Shown here: in pieces, positions 28,481 through 37,932 of the stretch | Layout of the letters: each line of letters opens with the position of its first letter | How positions within the stretch are numbered: the stretch's first letter is position 1 | From: an uncultured Microbacterium sp. | GTDB taxonomy: Bacteria > Actinomycetota > Actinomycetes > Actinomycetales > Microbacteriaceae | NCBI GenBank assembly: GCA_913774845.1 | Contig: CAJYJO010000014.1 | Location: 62,001-126,000 of the forward strand | Direction of reading: 5' to 3' | Length of the DNA stretch: 64,000 bases | Notes under the pieces: model-generated | What the model saw: the letters and a program-made list of their open reading frames with translations, nothing else | Database searches by the model: none | Told to the model about the DNA's origin: nothing | Program-made: the position numbers and the translations under genes

Positions 28481-30960
28481 GCCGAGGTGTAGGCCACGAT
28501 CCCGCGCCGGACGGCATCGAGCGCGGTGCGGGCGGTCTTGGCGAGCTTGGGCTCGGCGACGAGCGAGATCTGATCGAGCAGGTCGATCGTCTGCTTCGCC
28601 CACCGGACGAAGTCGCCCGCGGCCATGTCGGCCAGGGTCAGCACGCTGTCGAGCGGTAGCCCCTTCGCCCACGCGTGCATCGCCGGGGCCAGCCCCGACG
28701 CCGGAGACTCGGAGCCGGGGAGACGGTGATCGCGCTCGAGGTCGTCGAGCTCCTGCCAGAGGGTCTGCGTGGCATCGAGGGCCCCGCGGAACGCACCGCG
28801 CGGCAGCCCCCGCTCCCCCGGCCCGGCCTCGTCGCGGCGCGGCTCGTACACGAGACAGCACGCGAGCGCGGCCAACGAGGGGGCGTCGAGTCCCTCCCAC
28901 AGTCCCTGACGCAGGGATTCGGCCACGAGGAGGTCGCGTTCGCCGTAGATGCGACGCATCGTGCGACCCGCGCGGGTCAGCACGGTGTCGCCGTCTTGTT
29001 CGATGGCCACGTACTCGAGGGCGGCGAGCACCTCGACCACGCGGTCGAAGACGCGCGCGACGGTGCCGGTGCGCTGGTCGATCTGGTGACGGGTCTTGTC
29101 GGTGGTGCGCTTGAGCTTCCAGTAGCGCTCGGCCCAGCGCGCGTGCGACTCGCGATCCGGGCACGTGTGGCAGGGGTGGCGCTGCATGCGCTTGCGCAGC
29201 GACTGGATCTGCTGCTGACGCTCGTCGCGCAGTCGGCGAGGGGCCGTGGCGTCGCGCCGGTTGATCTTCTCGAGATCGCTGAGCTCGCGACGGATGGTCG
29301 AGTACTCGCGGAAGTCACCGCGGTCGCACGTCATGGCCTTCTCGTAGCCGGCGAGGGACTCCTCGGCCTCTTTCACCTGGCGGGCGAGGCCGACGACCGA
29401 GCGGTCGGCCTGGAACTGCGCGAACGACGACTCGAGGATCTCGCGGGCCCGTGCCCGGCCGAACTGGTCGATGAGGTTCACGGCCATGTTGTAGGTGGGC
29501 CGGAAGCTCGAGTTGAGCGGATAGGTGCGCCGCGAGGCGAGCGCGGCCACCGACTGGGGATCGAGCCCCTCGGTGAACTGCACGACGGCGTGACCCTCGA
29601 CGTCGATGCCGCGACGACCGGCGCGACCGGTGAGCTGGGTGTACTCCCCCGACGTGATCGCGACGCGGGCTTCGCCGTTGAACTTCTCGAGCTTCTCGAG
29701 CACCACCGTGCGCGCGGGCATGTTGATGCCCAGGGCGAGCGTCTCGGTCGCGAAGACGACCTTCACGAGCTTGCGGCGGAACAGCTCCTCGACCACCTCT
29801 TTGAAAGCCGGTAGCAGTCCGGCGTGGTGCGCGGCCATGCCGCGTTCGAGGTTGTCGCGCCACTCCCAGAAGTGCAGCACCGCGAGGTCTTCGTCCTTCA
29901 GAGTGAAGGTCAGCTCGTCGACGATCTGGCGGATCTCGACGCGCTCCTCGGCGGAGGTGAGCCGGACGTTGGCACGGCGCAGCTGCTGCACGGCGGCATC
30001 GCACCCGGCCCGGCTGAAGATGAAGAAGATCGCGGGCAGCAGGTGGTTGCGCTGCAGCAGCTCGACGACCTCGGGCCGGTCGATGCGTTCGATGCGCGGG
30101 CCCTGCTGCGCGCGGAGCGGCTTGTGCCCGCCGCGACGCTGATGGGCGTGGCGCGGACCGCCCGCGTGGCGCTGGGAACGGTACTCCTGCGCGCGACGGT
30201 TGTTCTCGTAGCCGCCGGCGTTGCCGCCGCGGATGCGCAGGAGCTCCTGGTTGACCTGGGCGGTGGCGACCCCGGCGCGATCGTCGAACAGCGGCAACAG
30301 GTCGCCGCGCACGAGCACGTGCTGTTCGAGGGGAACGGGGCGGGTCTCGGACACGATGACCTCGGTGTCGCCGCGCACGGTGTCGAGCCAGTCGCCGAAC
30401 TCCTCCGCATTCGACACCGTCGCCGACAACGACACCAGCTTCACGGACGGCGGGAGGTGGATGATCACTTCCTCCCACACGGCGCCGCGGAAGCGGTCGG
30501 CGAGATAGTGCACCTCGTCCATCACCACGAATCGCAGACCCCGCAGCGCCGGCGAGTCGGCGTACAGCATGTTGCGCAGCACCTCGGTGGTCATCACGAC
30601 GATCCGGGCCGAGGCGTTGATGTTGGTGTCGCCGGTGAGCAGGCCCACCTCGTCGTCGCCGTAGACCTCCTGCAGCTCGTGGAACTTCTGGTTCGACAGC
30701 GCCTTGATGGGCGTGGTGTAGAACGCCTTGTCACCGGGCTCGAGCATCGCGAGGTGGATCGCGAACTCGCCGACGATGGTCTTGCCCGCGCCGGTGGGAG
30801 CCGCGACGAGGACACTGCGCCCGTCCTCCAGGGCGTGGCATCCGGCGATCTGGAAGTCGTCGAGCTCGAAGCGCTGCATCTCGGCGAAGTCGGCCGTGTG
30901 CGGGTGCGTCGAACGGGCGCTGGCGCGGGCGAAGCGCTCGGCCGGGGAGGGTCCGCTCAC
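28477..30960 (-). CDS. helY: HelY/Mtr4-like DEAD/DEAH RNA helicase
   Basis: 827 residues from the GTG at 30960, which overlaps the tatC stop (GTGA). Motif I APTGAGKT is at 54-61; motif II MDEVH and motif III SLSAT follow, then motif VI QLTGRAGRRGID. The C-terminal half matches the Ski2/Mtr4 group, including DSHCT-like helices and a CHTCPDRESH cluster. A basic Gly/His/Arg/Gln-rich insert (about 255-295) separates the RecA-like domains. It is the orthologue of mycobacterial HelY (Rv2092c); the tatA-tatC-helY order is conserved. Role: RNA unwinding or decay. Confidence 0.92.
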   Translation of the reverse strand: MSGPSPAERFARASARSTHPHTADFAEMQRFELDDFQIAGCHALEDGRSVLVAAPTGAGKTIVGEFAIHLAMLEPGDKAFYTTPIKALSNQKFHELQEVYGDDEVGLLTGDTNINASARIVVMTTEVLRNMLYADSPALRGLRFVVMDEVHYLADRFRGAVWEEVIIHLPPSVKLVSLSATVSNAEEFGDWLDTVRGDTEVIVSETRPVPLEQHVLVRGDLLPLFDDRAGVATAQVNQELLRIRGGNAGGYENNRRAQEYRSQRHAGGPRHAHQRRGGHKPLRAQQGPRIERIDRPEVVELLQRNHLLPAIFFIFSRAGCDAAVQQLRRANVRLTSAEERVEIRQIVDELTFTLKDEDLAVLHFWEWRDNLERGMAAHHAGLLPAFKEVVEELFRRKLVKVVFATETLALGINMPARTVVLEKLEKFNGEARVAITSGEYTQLTGRAGRRGIDVEGHAVVQFTEGLDPQSVAALASRRTYPLNSSFRPTYNMAVNLIDQFGRARAREILESSFAQFQADRSVVGLARQVKEAEESLAGYEKAMTCDRGDFREYSTIRRELSDLEKINRRDATAPRRLRDERQQQIQSLRKRMQRHPCHTCPDRESHARWAERYWKLKRTTDKTRHQIDQRTGTVARVFDRVVEVLAALEYVAIEQDGDTVLTRAGRTMRRIYGERDLLVAESLRQGLWEGLDAPSLAALACCLVYEPRRDEAGPGERGLPRGAFRGALDATQTLWQELDDLERDHRLPGSESPASGLAPAMHAWAKGLPLDSVLTLADMAAGDFVRWAKQTIDLLDQISLVAEPKLAKTARTALDAVRRGIVAYTSA

Positions 30961-31775
30961 GCGACCGGTCCCGCGGGCATCTCGGCCGCCACGCGACGGG
31001 CCTTGCGGCGGTCGAACAGCAGCGACACCCCGGCCGCGGCGAAGAAGAGCACGACCAGGATGCCGGCCAGCATGAGCATGCTGACCACGTCGGCGGCCGG
31101 CGTGGCCAGGGCCGCGAAGACCGTCGCGATGAGGATCGCGACCCGCCAGCCCTTGAGGATCGCCTTGCCGCTCATGATGCCGGCGACGTTGAGCGCCACG
31201 AGGAACACCGGCAGGACGAAGGACACCCCCACCACGATGAGCAGCTTGAAGACGAAGTCGTAGTAATCGACGGCGTTGTAGAAGTTGACGCCGCCCTCGG
31301 GCGTGAAGCCCCACATCAGCTCGATCACGTGCGGGACGATCAGCAGGCCCACCCAGCAGCCCACGAAGAAGAGGGGCACGGCGGATGCCACGAACCCGAC
31401 CGTGTACCGGATCTCTTTCCGCGTGAGACCCGGCATGATGAAGGCCCAGAGCTGCCACAACCAGACCGGCGCCGACAGGAAGATGCCGATCGAGAACGCG
31501 ATCCGCATCCGCAGGTCGAAGGCGGAGGTGACCGACGTGAAGTTCAGCGCGGAGAAGTCGTCGCCCCGTCGCTCGGCGATGACCCGGATGGGCTCGGTGA
31601 TGAGGTGGATGATCGGATCGGTGATGATGAACGCGACCACCATCCCGACCAGCAGGGCAGCGGCCGCGATCATGAGGCGCTTGCGCAGCTCGACGAGGTG
31701 TGCCCCGATCGACATGCGCTTGTCGCGTCGCGGCCCTTCGGGCAGGTCGATCCGCGGCGGTCCGGCGGTCGCCAC
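30957..31775 (-). CDS. tatC: Sec-independent protein translocase TatC
   Basis: 272 residues from a GTG. After a short basic tail comes the conserved MSIGAHLVELRKRL, which recognises twin-arginine signals. Six transmembrane helices and the FTSVTSAFDLRMRIAF periplasmic/helix segment follow. TatC is the receptor of the Tat export pathway. The gene starts three bases after tatA and overlaps helY. Confidence 0.96.
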   Translation of the reverse strand: MATAGPPRIDLPEGPRRDKRMSIGAHLVELRKRLMIAAAALLVGMVVAFIITDPIIHLITEPIRVIAERRGDDFSALNFTSVTSAFDLRMRIAFSIGIFLSAPVWLWQLWAFIMPGLTRKEIRYTVGFVASAVPLFFVGCWVGLLIVPHVIELMWGFTPEGGVNFYNAVDYYDFVFKLLIVVGVSFVLPVFLVALNVAGIMSGKAILKGWRVAILIATVFAALATPAADVVSMLMLAGILVVLFFAAAGVSLLFDRRKARRVAAEMPAGPVA

Positions 31776-31778
31776 CGG

Positions 31779-32030
31779 CTAGACGGTGGGGTCGGTCGAC
31801 CTGCGCGGCTCGGGGGCGGCGGTCGACGCCGTACCGGTCTCGGTGGCGCGGGGGGCTTCGGACGAGGGGGCGACGTCGTCGTCGCGCTTCATCTCTTTCA
31901 TCTCGCTCTTGAAGACGCGCGCGGACTGACCGACGCTCTTCGCGAGCGCGGGAAGCTTGGCGGCACCGAAGAGCAGGAGGATGACGGCCAGGAGGACAAG
32001 CAGGTGCCATCCGGTGAGGTTGCCGAACAT
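31779..32030 (-). CDS. tatA: Sec-independent protein translocase TatA
   Basis: 83 residues: an N-terminal transmembrane helix (about 5-22), the FGAAKLPALAKSVGQ hinge and amphipathic helix, then an acidic and Thr/Ala-rich tail. It forms the pore-forming oligomer of the Tat system with TatC. No tatB is in the window. Confidence 0.95.
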   Translation of the reverse strand: MFGNLTGWHLLVLLAVILLLFGAAKLPALAKSVGQSARVFKSEMKEMKRDDDVAPSSEAPRATETGTASTAAPEPRRSTDPTV

Positions 32031-32120
32031 GAGGACTCCTCTGTTTCTGTCGGGCGTGATGTTTAGTCTAACCCGCGCGTCCGTGCGGCGGCCCGACGCG
32101 CGGGAGCCTCCACGAACCGC

Positions 32121-33095
32121 TCAGGAACCGTCCGCGTACTGCGCGAGACCCGCAGCCGCCCAGTCGGCGGCCGCGCGCCGGGCACCGGACGGGTCCAGCA
32201 GCTCCACCTCGCCGCCACGGCGCGCCGCCAGACGCTTGAGGCTCTGCTCGTCGGCGAGACGGAGGGAGGCCACCGCCGTGTCGTCGTCGGCATCCTCGAT
32301 CTCCGCGCGGTCGAGGTAGTCGGCCAGCAGAGGAGCCACGGCGCGCGGGAAGCGGAACCGCGCGACGACCTCGTCGTCGGCGGGGGCGAACAGCTCCGGC
32401 ACCGGGTCGGCGCCGTGCACGGCCGGGATGTCGGTGAGAACGGGGTCGCTCACCCGGTCGAGATGGAACGTGCGCACCGCACGGCGCATGTGACACCAGC
32501 CCTGCAGGTACCACTGTCCGTTGGCGATGTGCACCTTGATCGGGTCGACCGTGCGGGCGGTGGGTCCGGCCCCCGGCGCCCGATAGGTGAAGGTGACCGC
32601 GACGTTCTCGCGCAGGGCGCGGTCGACGACGTCGCGCACCCCGTCCACCGGACCGGGGGCCACGATCACGGCGGGAGGGGCGGCCGCCGCGCCCCGGGCG
32701 AGCTTGCCGAGGAGACCTGCGACGAGGTCGTTGTCGCCGAAGCCCGGCAGGCTCCGCGCCAGCTGGAGACCCGCCAGCAGCGCCGCGGCCTCGCGCGCCG
32801 TCAGCCGCGGGGACCGCTCGAGACCGACCGTGTTGGTGATGGCGATGACGTCTTCGCGGTCGAGCAGGTCCCAGTCGATGTCGAACAGATCGTGGGGAAG
32901 CTGCCAGTATCCGCGCTCCCCGGGCAGGCCGATCACGGTGAGCCGCTCGACCATGGCCCGCATCTCGCCGGGGGTCACGTCGAAGTCGGAGGCGGCCTCG
33001 ACGACGGGGACCTCCCCCTTGCCGAGCAGATACGGCACGAGCTGCAGCAGCAGCGCAGCGCGATCGAGGGCCGCGACCGGCCGCTCGCCGCTCAC
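32121..33095 (-). CDS. pafC: WYL-domain transcriptional regulator PafC
   Basis: 324 residues from the GTG at 33095, overlapping the pafB stop (GTGA). An N-terminal winged helix (about 8-75) is followed by a WYL domain (QWYLQGWCHMRRAVRTFHLDRV) and a C-terminal WCX extension. In mycobacteria PafB and PafC form a heterodimer that activates many DNA-damage genes independently of LexA. The tandem arrangement with pafB ahead of tatAC and helY matches Mycobacterium tuberculosis Rv2096c-Rv2092c. Confidence 0.92.
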   Translation of the reverse strand: MSGERPVAALDRAALLLQLVPYLLGKGEVPVVEAASDFDVTPGEMRAMVERLTVIGLPGERGYWQLPHDLFDIDWDLLDREDVIAITNTVGLERSPRLTAREAAALLAGLQLARSLPGFGDNDLVAGLLGKLARGAAAAPPAVIVAPGPVDGVRDVVDRALRENVAVTFTYRAPGAGPTARTVDPIKVHIANGQWYLQGWCHMRRAVRTFHLDRVSDPVLTDIPAVHGADPVPELFAPADDEVVARFRFPRAVAPLLADYLDRAEIEDADDDTAVASLRLADEQSLKRLAARRGGEVELLDPSGARRAAADWAAAGLAQYADGS

Positions 33096-34084
33096 GCGGC
33101 ACCCCCGTGCAGGGCGAGGGTGGCCCGGAGCCGGCGCACGACCTCGTCGCGGAGCTCGTCGGGGGCGACGACACGCACCTCCGGCCCGTAGGAGGCCAGC
33201 TCGTCGGCGAAGACGTGCAGGTCGACGTACGGGACGATGATCCCCTGGGCCGCGTCCTCGGCACGACGCGCGAGACGCAGCGCGGCCTCGGTTCCCGGGT
33301 GCACCTCGAGCAGGGCGCGCTGGCGCTCGGCCACCTCGCGCAGACCCGCCAGGGCGCGATCGCCGGCCCCCTCCCGCAGCGACGCCGGGAACTTCTCGCG
33401 CGTGAGGACGACGTCGCCCACGACCCGCGACAGCAGGAAGGTGCGATCGGCATCCATGGTCAGGTCGAACCCGAACACGTGCCACCGGGCCTCGTACTCC
33501 AGCAGCGCGAGAGGGCGGATACGGCGTTCGCGCGGGTGCCCCTCGCCGGGGCGGAGGTAGGTGAAGGTGACGACCCGGCACTGCTCGATCGCGCGCTGGA
33601 AGGCGGCGAACGACGCGTCGCGCACGCGGATGCGGGGCGCGTATCCGATGATCGGCTCGTCGACGGCGATGCCGAGGGCGCGGATCTTGCGCAGCCCGCT
33701 GCGCGCGTCGGCCGAGAGCGACTCGCTCCCCCAGACGCCGCCTGCGATGTTGAGCAGGGCGACCTCCGCGGGGCTGAACGTGATGTCGGCCGGCAGCGCG
33801 TACTCGGCGGTCGGGACGCGGTAGCGCGCCTCGCGCAGGTCGTCGGGGTCGGCGTGGTTGCCGATCGTCTCGATGGGGACGCCGAGACCGCGGAGGTTCT
33901 CTTTGTCGCGCTCGAACATCTTCTCGAGCGCGTCCTTGGAAGCTCCGGCATCCAGCTGCTCGCGATAGCCCGCGACCGACGAGAGGATCGTGTCCTTCGT
34001 CAGCCCCTGCTCGGTCGCCATCAGGGCGACGACGAGGTTCACCAGACGCTCCTCGGGAGCGCTTCGGGACGCGGTGGCGGGCAC
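33092..34084 (-). CDS. pafB: WYL-domain transcriptional regulator PafB
   Basis: 330 residues from a GTG. An N-terminal HTH-like domain (RLVNLVVALMATEQGLTKDTI) is followed by a WYL domain (RRIRPLALLEYEARWHVFGFD) and a WCX domain. It is the partner of PafC. The namesake Pup-proteasome genes normally close by (pafA, dop, pup, mpa) are absent from this stretch. Confidence 0.92.
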   Translation of the reverse strand: MPATASRSAPEERLVNLVVALMATEQGLTKDTILSSVAGYREQLDAGASKDALEKMFERDKENLRGLGVPIETIGNHADPDDLREARYRVPTAEYALPADITFSPAEVALLNIAGGVWGSESLSADARSGLRKIRALGIAVDEPIIGYAPRIRVRDASFAAFQRAIEQCRVVTFTYLRPGEGHPRERRIRPLALLEYEARWHVFGFDLTMDADRTFLLSRVVGDVVLTREKFPASLREGAGDRALAGLREVAERQRALLEVHPGTEAALRLARRAEDAAQGIIVPYVDLHVFADELASYGPEVRVVAPDELRDEVVRRLRATLALHGGAA

Positions 34085-34113
34085 CCGCCCATCCTAGGCG
34101 GGGCCGGGCGGGA

Positions 34114-35061
34114 TCAGCCGACGACGCCGAGGATGTCGATGACGTAGACGAGGGCGGTGTCGGCCGGTGCGCCCAGGACCTGCTGATCCTGCTGCGTCTG
34201 GTCGGCGGGGACGACGACGAGCACCTGCGAACCGACCGTCTCGCCCTCGAGGGCGGAGGCGATGGCCGGGGGAAGCGCCGAGACGGTCGCCTGGCCCGGC
34301 GAGCCGTTCTTCCAGGTCGAGGCGAAGGTGGTCTTCGCGCCCCACGCGACGCCCTGCACGTGGATCACGACCGACGAGTCGGCCGTCACGGCGGCGCCGT
34401 CGCCCTTCTTGATGGTCTGCGAGCGTTCCGCGGTCGGCGCGTCGCCCGCCGGCATGACCACTCCCGGCTGGCCGTCGGGCGCGCGCACGACGGAGGGCAT
34501 GCCGGAGTCGGCGTTGTACTGGTCGGCGCCGTCGGCGGCCGGGAGGAAGACCTTGCGCACGTCGACGACGAGGACGACCCCGTCGCCCTCGTTCACGCCG
34601 AACGCCTGTGCGCCCTGGGCGCCGAGATCGGACCCGGGGATCGCCAGCGCGACGCGCGAGCCCTCGGCCGCGCACTGCATGAGAGGGGCGATCGAGGGGA
34701 CGGCCTGGGTCAGGCGCGGCAGCGGCGTCGCCGTCGACACGTCGTCTTGGTACTGCGTCGCCACGAGCTGAGCGCCGGTGGCGGCGTCCAGCGCCGTGAC
34801 GTCGACGAGCGCCAACTGGCCCTCGCGCGTGATGCGCTGGCCGTCGCCCGGGATGAGCGTGGCGGTGCCCGCCTGCTCGGGCACGAAGGGAGAGCGCACC
34901 GTGACCGTCGGCGCCGAGCCGAACGCACCGTCGGCCTCGACGACCGACGAGATCGCCCCGTCGCCGGGGGTCGGGCACGACGAGGCGACGGATGCCGAGC
35001 ACCCGACGAGGCCGAATCCTGCGAGGGCGGTCACGGCAACGAGAGCGGGGAGTCTGCGCAC
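34114..35061 (-). CDS. FKBP-type peptidyl-prolyl isomerase lipoprotein
   Basis: 315 residues. A signal peptide ends in the lipobox LVGC with the lipidated cysteine at 21. Two FKBP-like modules follow: a diverged N-terminal one (about 50-165) and a C-terminal one (about 215-313) with GAAVTADSSVVIHVQGVAWG and ALPPAIASALEGETVGSQVLVVVPAD. It is exported by Sec, lipidated, and likely acts as a surface chaperone for secreted proteins. The equivalent FKBP gene is commonly found in this actinobacterial neighbourhood. Confidence 0.9.
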   Translation of the reverse strand: MRRLPALVAVTALAGFGLVGCSASVASSCPTPGDGAISSVVEADGAFGSAPTVTVRSPFVPEQAGTATLIPGDGQRITREGQLALVDVTALDAATGAQLVATQYQDDVSTATPLPRLTQAVPSIAPLMQCAAEGSRVALAIPGSDLGAQGAQAFGVNEGDGVVLVVDVRKVFLPAADGADQYNADSGMPSVVRAPDGQPGVVMPAGDAPTAERSQTIKKGDGAAVTADSSVVIHVQGVAWGAKTTFASTWKNGSPGQATVSALPPAIASALEGETVGSQVLVVVPADQTQQDQQVLGAPADTALVYVIDILGVVG

Positions 35062-35070
35062 CGGAACAGT

Positions 35071-36090
35071 TTAGGCGGTCGCGCCGGGCTCTTCCGACGA
35101 GGCGCCCGCGACGGACTGCCGCACCCCCTCGGCGGACTTCTGCGCCTCGCGCACGCGCTTGCGGAGGTTCTTGTCGGTGATCTCGCGGTCGCCGACCGCG
35201 CCGGGCGTCCACAGCTCCACGTCTTCGTCGCCGTAGCTCGACTTCGATGCGCGCCGCTTGACCTCCGGAGGGATCGCGCCGGGCGCCAGACGACGCGCGG
35301 TGATCAGGAATCCCGTGTGCGCGACCATGCGGTGGTCGGGGCGCACGGCGAGTCCCTCGACGTGCCATCCGCGGACCATCGTCTCGCTGGCATCCGGTTC
35401 GGTGAACAGGCCGGTGGCGCGGATGTACTCGGCGACGCGGCTGAGCTGGGTGGCCGTGGCGATGTAGCAGAGCACGACGCCGCCGGGGGTGAGCGCGTCG
35501 GCAGCCGCGTCGATGCACTCCCACGGGGCGAGCATGTCGAGCACGATGCGGTCGACGGAGGCCGGGGCGACGGCGTCCGGAAGACTCTCGACGAGGTCGC
35601 CGACGACGACCTGCCACGTCGCGGGGAGCTCTCCGTGGAACGTCTCGACGTTGGCGCGCGCCACTTCGGCGAACTCCTCGCGGCGCTCGAACGAGAGCAG
35701 CCGGCCCGCCGGGCCGATCGCGCGCAGGAGCCACAGCGACAGGGCGCCGGAGCCGACGCCGGCCTCGACGACGGTCGCGCCGGGGAAGATGTCGGCCTGC
35801 GCGAGGATCTGCGCGGCGTCCTTCGGGTAGACGATCGCCGCTCCGCGCGGCATCGACATCACGAAGTCGCGCAGCAGGGGGCGTACGGCCAGGTAGTCGT
35901 GGCCGGAGCTGTTGGTCACGACGCTGCCGTCGGGCTGCCCGACGAGCAATTCGTGCTTGAGCACGCCGTTGTGGGTGTGCAGCTCACCCGCCTCACGCAG
36001 GGTGATCGTGTGCATACGACCCTTGGGGCCGGTCAGCTGCACCCGGTCGCCGACCCGGAAGGGGCCGCTCAGGTGGGGGGTCTCGCTCAT
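35071..36090 (-). CDS. trmI: tRNA (adenine-58-N1)-methyltransferase TrmI
   Basis: 339 residues from the ATG at 36090. The N-terminal small beta domain (FRVGDRVQLTGPKGRMHTI) precedes the SAM-binding motif I VVEAGVGSGALSLWLL (107-122), and LDMLAPWE carries the catalytic-site aspartate. The C-terminal ~60 residues are a basic, disordered extension. It methylates A58 in the T-loop of tRNA. It overlaps the HAD hydrolase gene by four bases. Confidence 0.93.
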   Translation of the reverse strand: MSETPHLSGPFRVGDRVQLTGPKGRMHTITLREAGELHTHNGVLKHELLVGQPDGSVVTNSSGHDYLAVRPLLRDFVMSMPRGAAIVYPKDAAQILAQADIFPGATVVEAGVGSGALSLWLLRAIGPAGRLLSFERREEFAEVARANVETFHGELPATWQVVVGDLVESLPDAVAPASVDRIVLDMLAPWECIDAAADALTPGGVVLCYIATATQLSRVAEYIRATGLFTEPDASETMVRGWHVEGLAVRPDHRMVAHTGFLITARRLAPGAIPPEVKRRASKSSYGDEDVELWTPGAVGDREITDKNLRKRVREAQKSAEGVRQSVAGASSEEPGATA

Positions 36091-36770
36091 CGGATCTCCG
36101 TGGTCAGGGCGTGCGCGGCGTGAAGGGCGCGCAGATCGGTCGTGGAACGGCCCTCGAGGCTCGGCCACAGGGCGTGCGCCCCGACCCCCTCGAGCGGGAC
36201 CATGAGGGGAACGCCCAGTGCGACCGCCCCGCTGGTGATCGCGGAGCGCAGCCCGTTCGGCGAGTCCTCGATCACCACCGCGTCGCGGATGTCGACGCCC
36301 AGGGCCTCGGCCGCCTGCAGGTAGGGGTCGGGGTACGGCTTCGGACGCTCGACGTCGTCGCCGGCGACCACGACGTCGAAGGCCGAGAAGTCGATGAGCT
36401 CGACCACCGAGAGGGCCATCCGCCGCATCGACATGGTGACGAGCGCGGTCTTGACCCCCGATCGGCGCAGGTCGGCGAGCAGCTCGCGCGCGCCTGGCCG
36501 GAACGGCACGCCGGTCACGGCCACCTGCCGCAGCACCTCGTCGGTCAGGTGGGCGATGATCTCGTCGACGCCCCACGGGACCCCGGCGTTCTGCAGCAGC
36601 CGCGCGGAGTCCTCGAGAGCCAAGCCGACCATGCCGAGCGCCTGCTCGTGCGACCAGGTGCCTCCGAAGCGCTCGACGAGGGGGGTCTCGGCGGCCATCC
36701 AATACGGCTCGGTGTCGACGAGCGTGCCGTCCATGTCCCACAGGACCGCAGCGGGGGCGGAAGAAGTCAT
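36087..36770 (-). CDS. HAD superfamily hydrolase
   Basis: 227 residues. Motif I LWDMDGTLVDTE gives nucleophile D12 and acid/base D14; motif II VTMS, motif III K in ERPKPYPDPY and motif IV VIEDSPNGLRSA are all present, with a helical cap of the phosphoglycolate phosphatase/beta-phosphoglucomutase type. It is a soluble phosphatase or phosphomutase of unknown substrate. It is the first gene of the leftward run into trmI. Confidence 0.9.
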   Translation of the reverse strand: MTSSAPAAVLWDMDGTLVDTEPYWMAAETPLVERFGGTWSHEQALGMVGLALEDSARLLQNAGVPWGVDEIIAHLTDEVLRQVAVTGVPFRPGARELLADLRRSGVKTALVTMSMRRMALSVVELIDFSAFDVVVAGDDVERPKPYPDPYLQAAEALGVDIRDAVVIEDSPNGLRSAITSGAVALGVPLMVPLEGVGAHALWPSLEGRSTTDLRALHAAHALTTEIR

Positions 36771-36935
36771 CGTTCCATCGTATCGAGGGCGGGCGGCGTC
36801 CCCGCGCCGGGACGGGACGAGCGGATGCCGAGCCCCGCCCCGCGGGACGCCTGCTCCCCCGCGCGGGCCGCTCGGCCGTGCTCTCGCGGGTGCGCCTATC
36901 CTGGAAGCCAGCCCCGACGGGGCAGAGGAGGTTGC

Positions 36936-37802
36936 GTGGACGCACTGGGTCGCCGGATCATCGTCGCTGCTTTCGACGGCTGGAACGATGCCGGAGAGGC
37001 CGCGTCGGCGGCGGCGTCCATGCTGCGCGCCGATGTGGAGTACGAGGTCGTGCACTCCGCCGATCCCGAGCTGTACTTCGACTACCAGTACACGCGCCCC
37101 CAGGTCGGTCTGGACGCCGAGGGACGACGCACCCTCTCCTGGCCCGAGGCGAAGCTGCTGCGTCCCGTCGGCCGCTCCGACGACGCCGAGATCTGGCTGC
37201 TGGTGGGGGTCGAGCCGGCCCGTGCCTGGCAGGCGTTCGCAGCCGAGTTCATCGACGTCGCGCTCCGCGAGGACGTCTCCGGTTTCGTCGCGCTCGGCTC
37301 GATGATGTCCGACGTGCCGCACACCCGGCCCATCTCGGTCTTCGCCGGCAGCGACAACGACGGCGTGCGCCAGGCGCTCGGTCTCGAGCGGAGCCTGTAC
37401 GAGGGACCGGTCGGCATCCTGAGCGCGATCGGTCACGCCGCCGAGCAGATGGGCATCCCCACGGCGAGTCTGTGGGCGAGCGTCCCGCACTACGTCGCCG
37501 GTCACACGCCCTCGCCCAAGGCGACCCTGGCACTCCTCGAGCGCCTCGAGTCGATCACCGGCATCGCCGTGCCCCGCGGCGACCTCGAGACCGAGGCGCG
37601 CGCGTGGGAGGCGTCGATCGACGCGGCCGCGGCCGACGACGAGGAGATGAGCGAGTACATCCGCCAGCTCGAGCAGACCCGCGACACATGGGACTCCCCC
37701 GAAGCCTCGGGAGACGCGATCGCCCAGGAGTTCGAGCGGTACCTGCGCCGCGGCGGCGACGGCCCCGCCAAGCCCGGTCGCGACGACCCGCCCCGGCGCT
37801 GA
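36936..37802 (+). CDS. PAC2 family protein
   Basis: 288 residues from the GTG at 36936, preceded by GAGGAGG. The PAC2 fold starts RIIVAAFDGWNDAGEAASAAA and continues with the IWLLVGVEPARAWQAFAAEF and LWASVPHYVAGHTPSPKATLALLERL segments typical of actinobacterial members. The family is related to proteasome assembly chaperone PAC2. In actinobacteria, where it often lies near the Pup-proteasome genes, its biochemical role is unproven. The C-terminal ~60 residues are acidic and probably coiled. Confidence 0.88.
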   Translation: MDALGRRIIVAAFDGWNDAGEAASAAASMLRADVEYEVVHSADPELYFDYQYTRPQVGLDAEGRRTLSWPEAKLLRPVGRSDDAEIWLLVGVEPARAWQAFAAEFIDVALREDVSGFVALGSMMSDVPHTRPISVFAGSDNDGVRQALGLERSLYEGPVGILSAIGHAAEQMGIPTASLWASVPHYVAGHTPSPKATLALLERLESITGIAVPRGDLETEARAWEASIDAAAADDEEMSEYIRQLEQTRDTWDSPEASGDAIAQEFERYLRRGGDGPAKPGRDDPPRR

Positions 37803-37830
37803 GCGAGCGGCCGGCGACGGCTCTCCCCCG

Positions 37831-37907
37831 GGTCCCTTCGACAGGCTCAGGGACCTCGCGACCGCACCTCCCTCCGGAACGAGGTGGCTGAGCCTGTCGA
37901 AGCCACC
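37831..37907. repeat. Pair of inverted palindromic repeat hairpins (REP-like)
   Basis: Two 25-base palindromes in opposite orientation: 37831-37855 (arms GGTCCCT/AGGGACC) and 37883-37907 (arms GGTGGCT/AGCCACC). The 11-base centre is identical apart from orientation (GAGCCTGTCGA in the second copy). The arms differ by paired, compensatory changes. The same family forms the array at 61321-61509. Confidence 0.8.
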
Positions 37908-37932
37908 GGACCCCACGCCCGCCCGGACACGA

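Noticed and set aside
32087..33580. PafC start extended far upstream
   Set aside because: The longer frame overlaps pafB almost completely; the GTG at 33095 with the GTGA overlap and a proper winged-helix start is clearly better.
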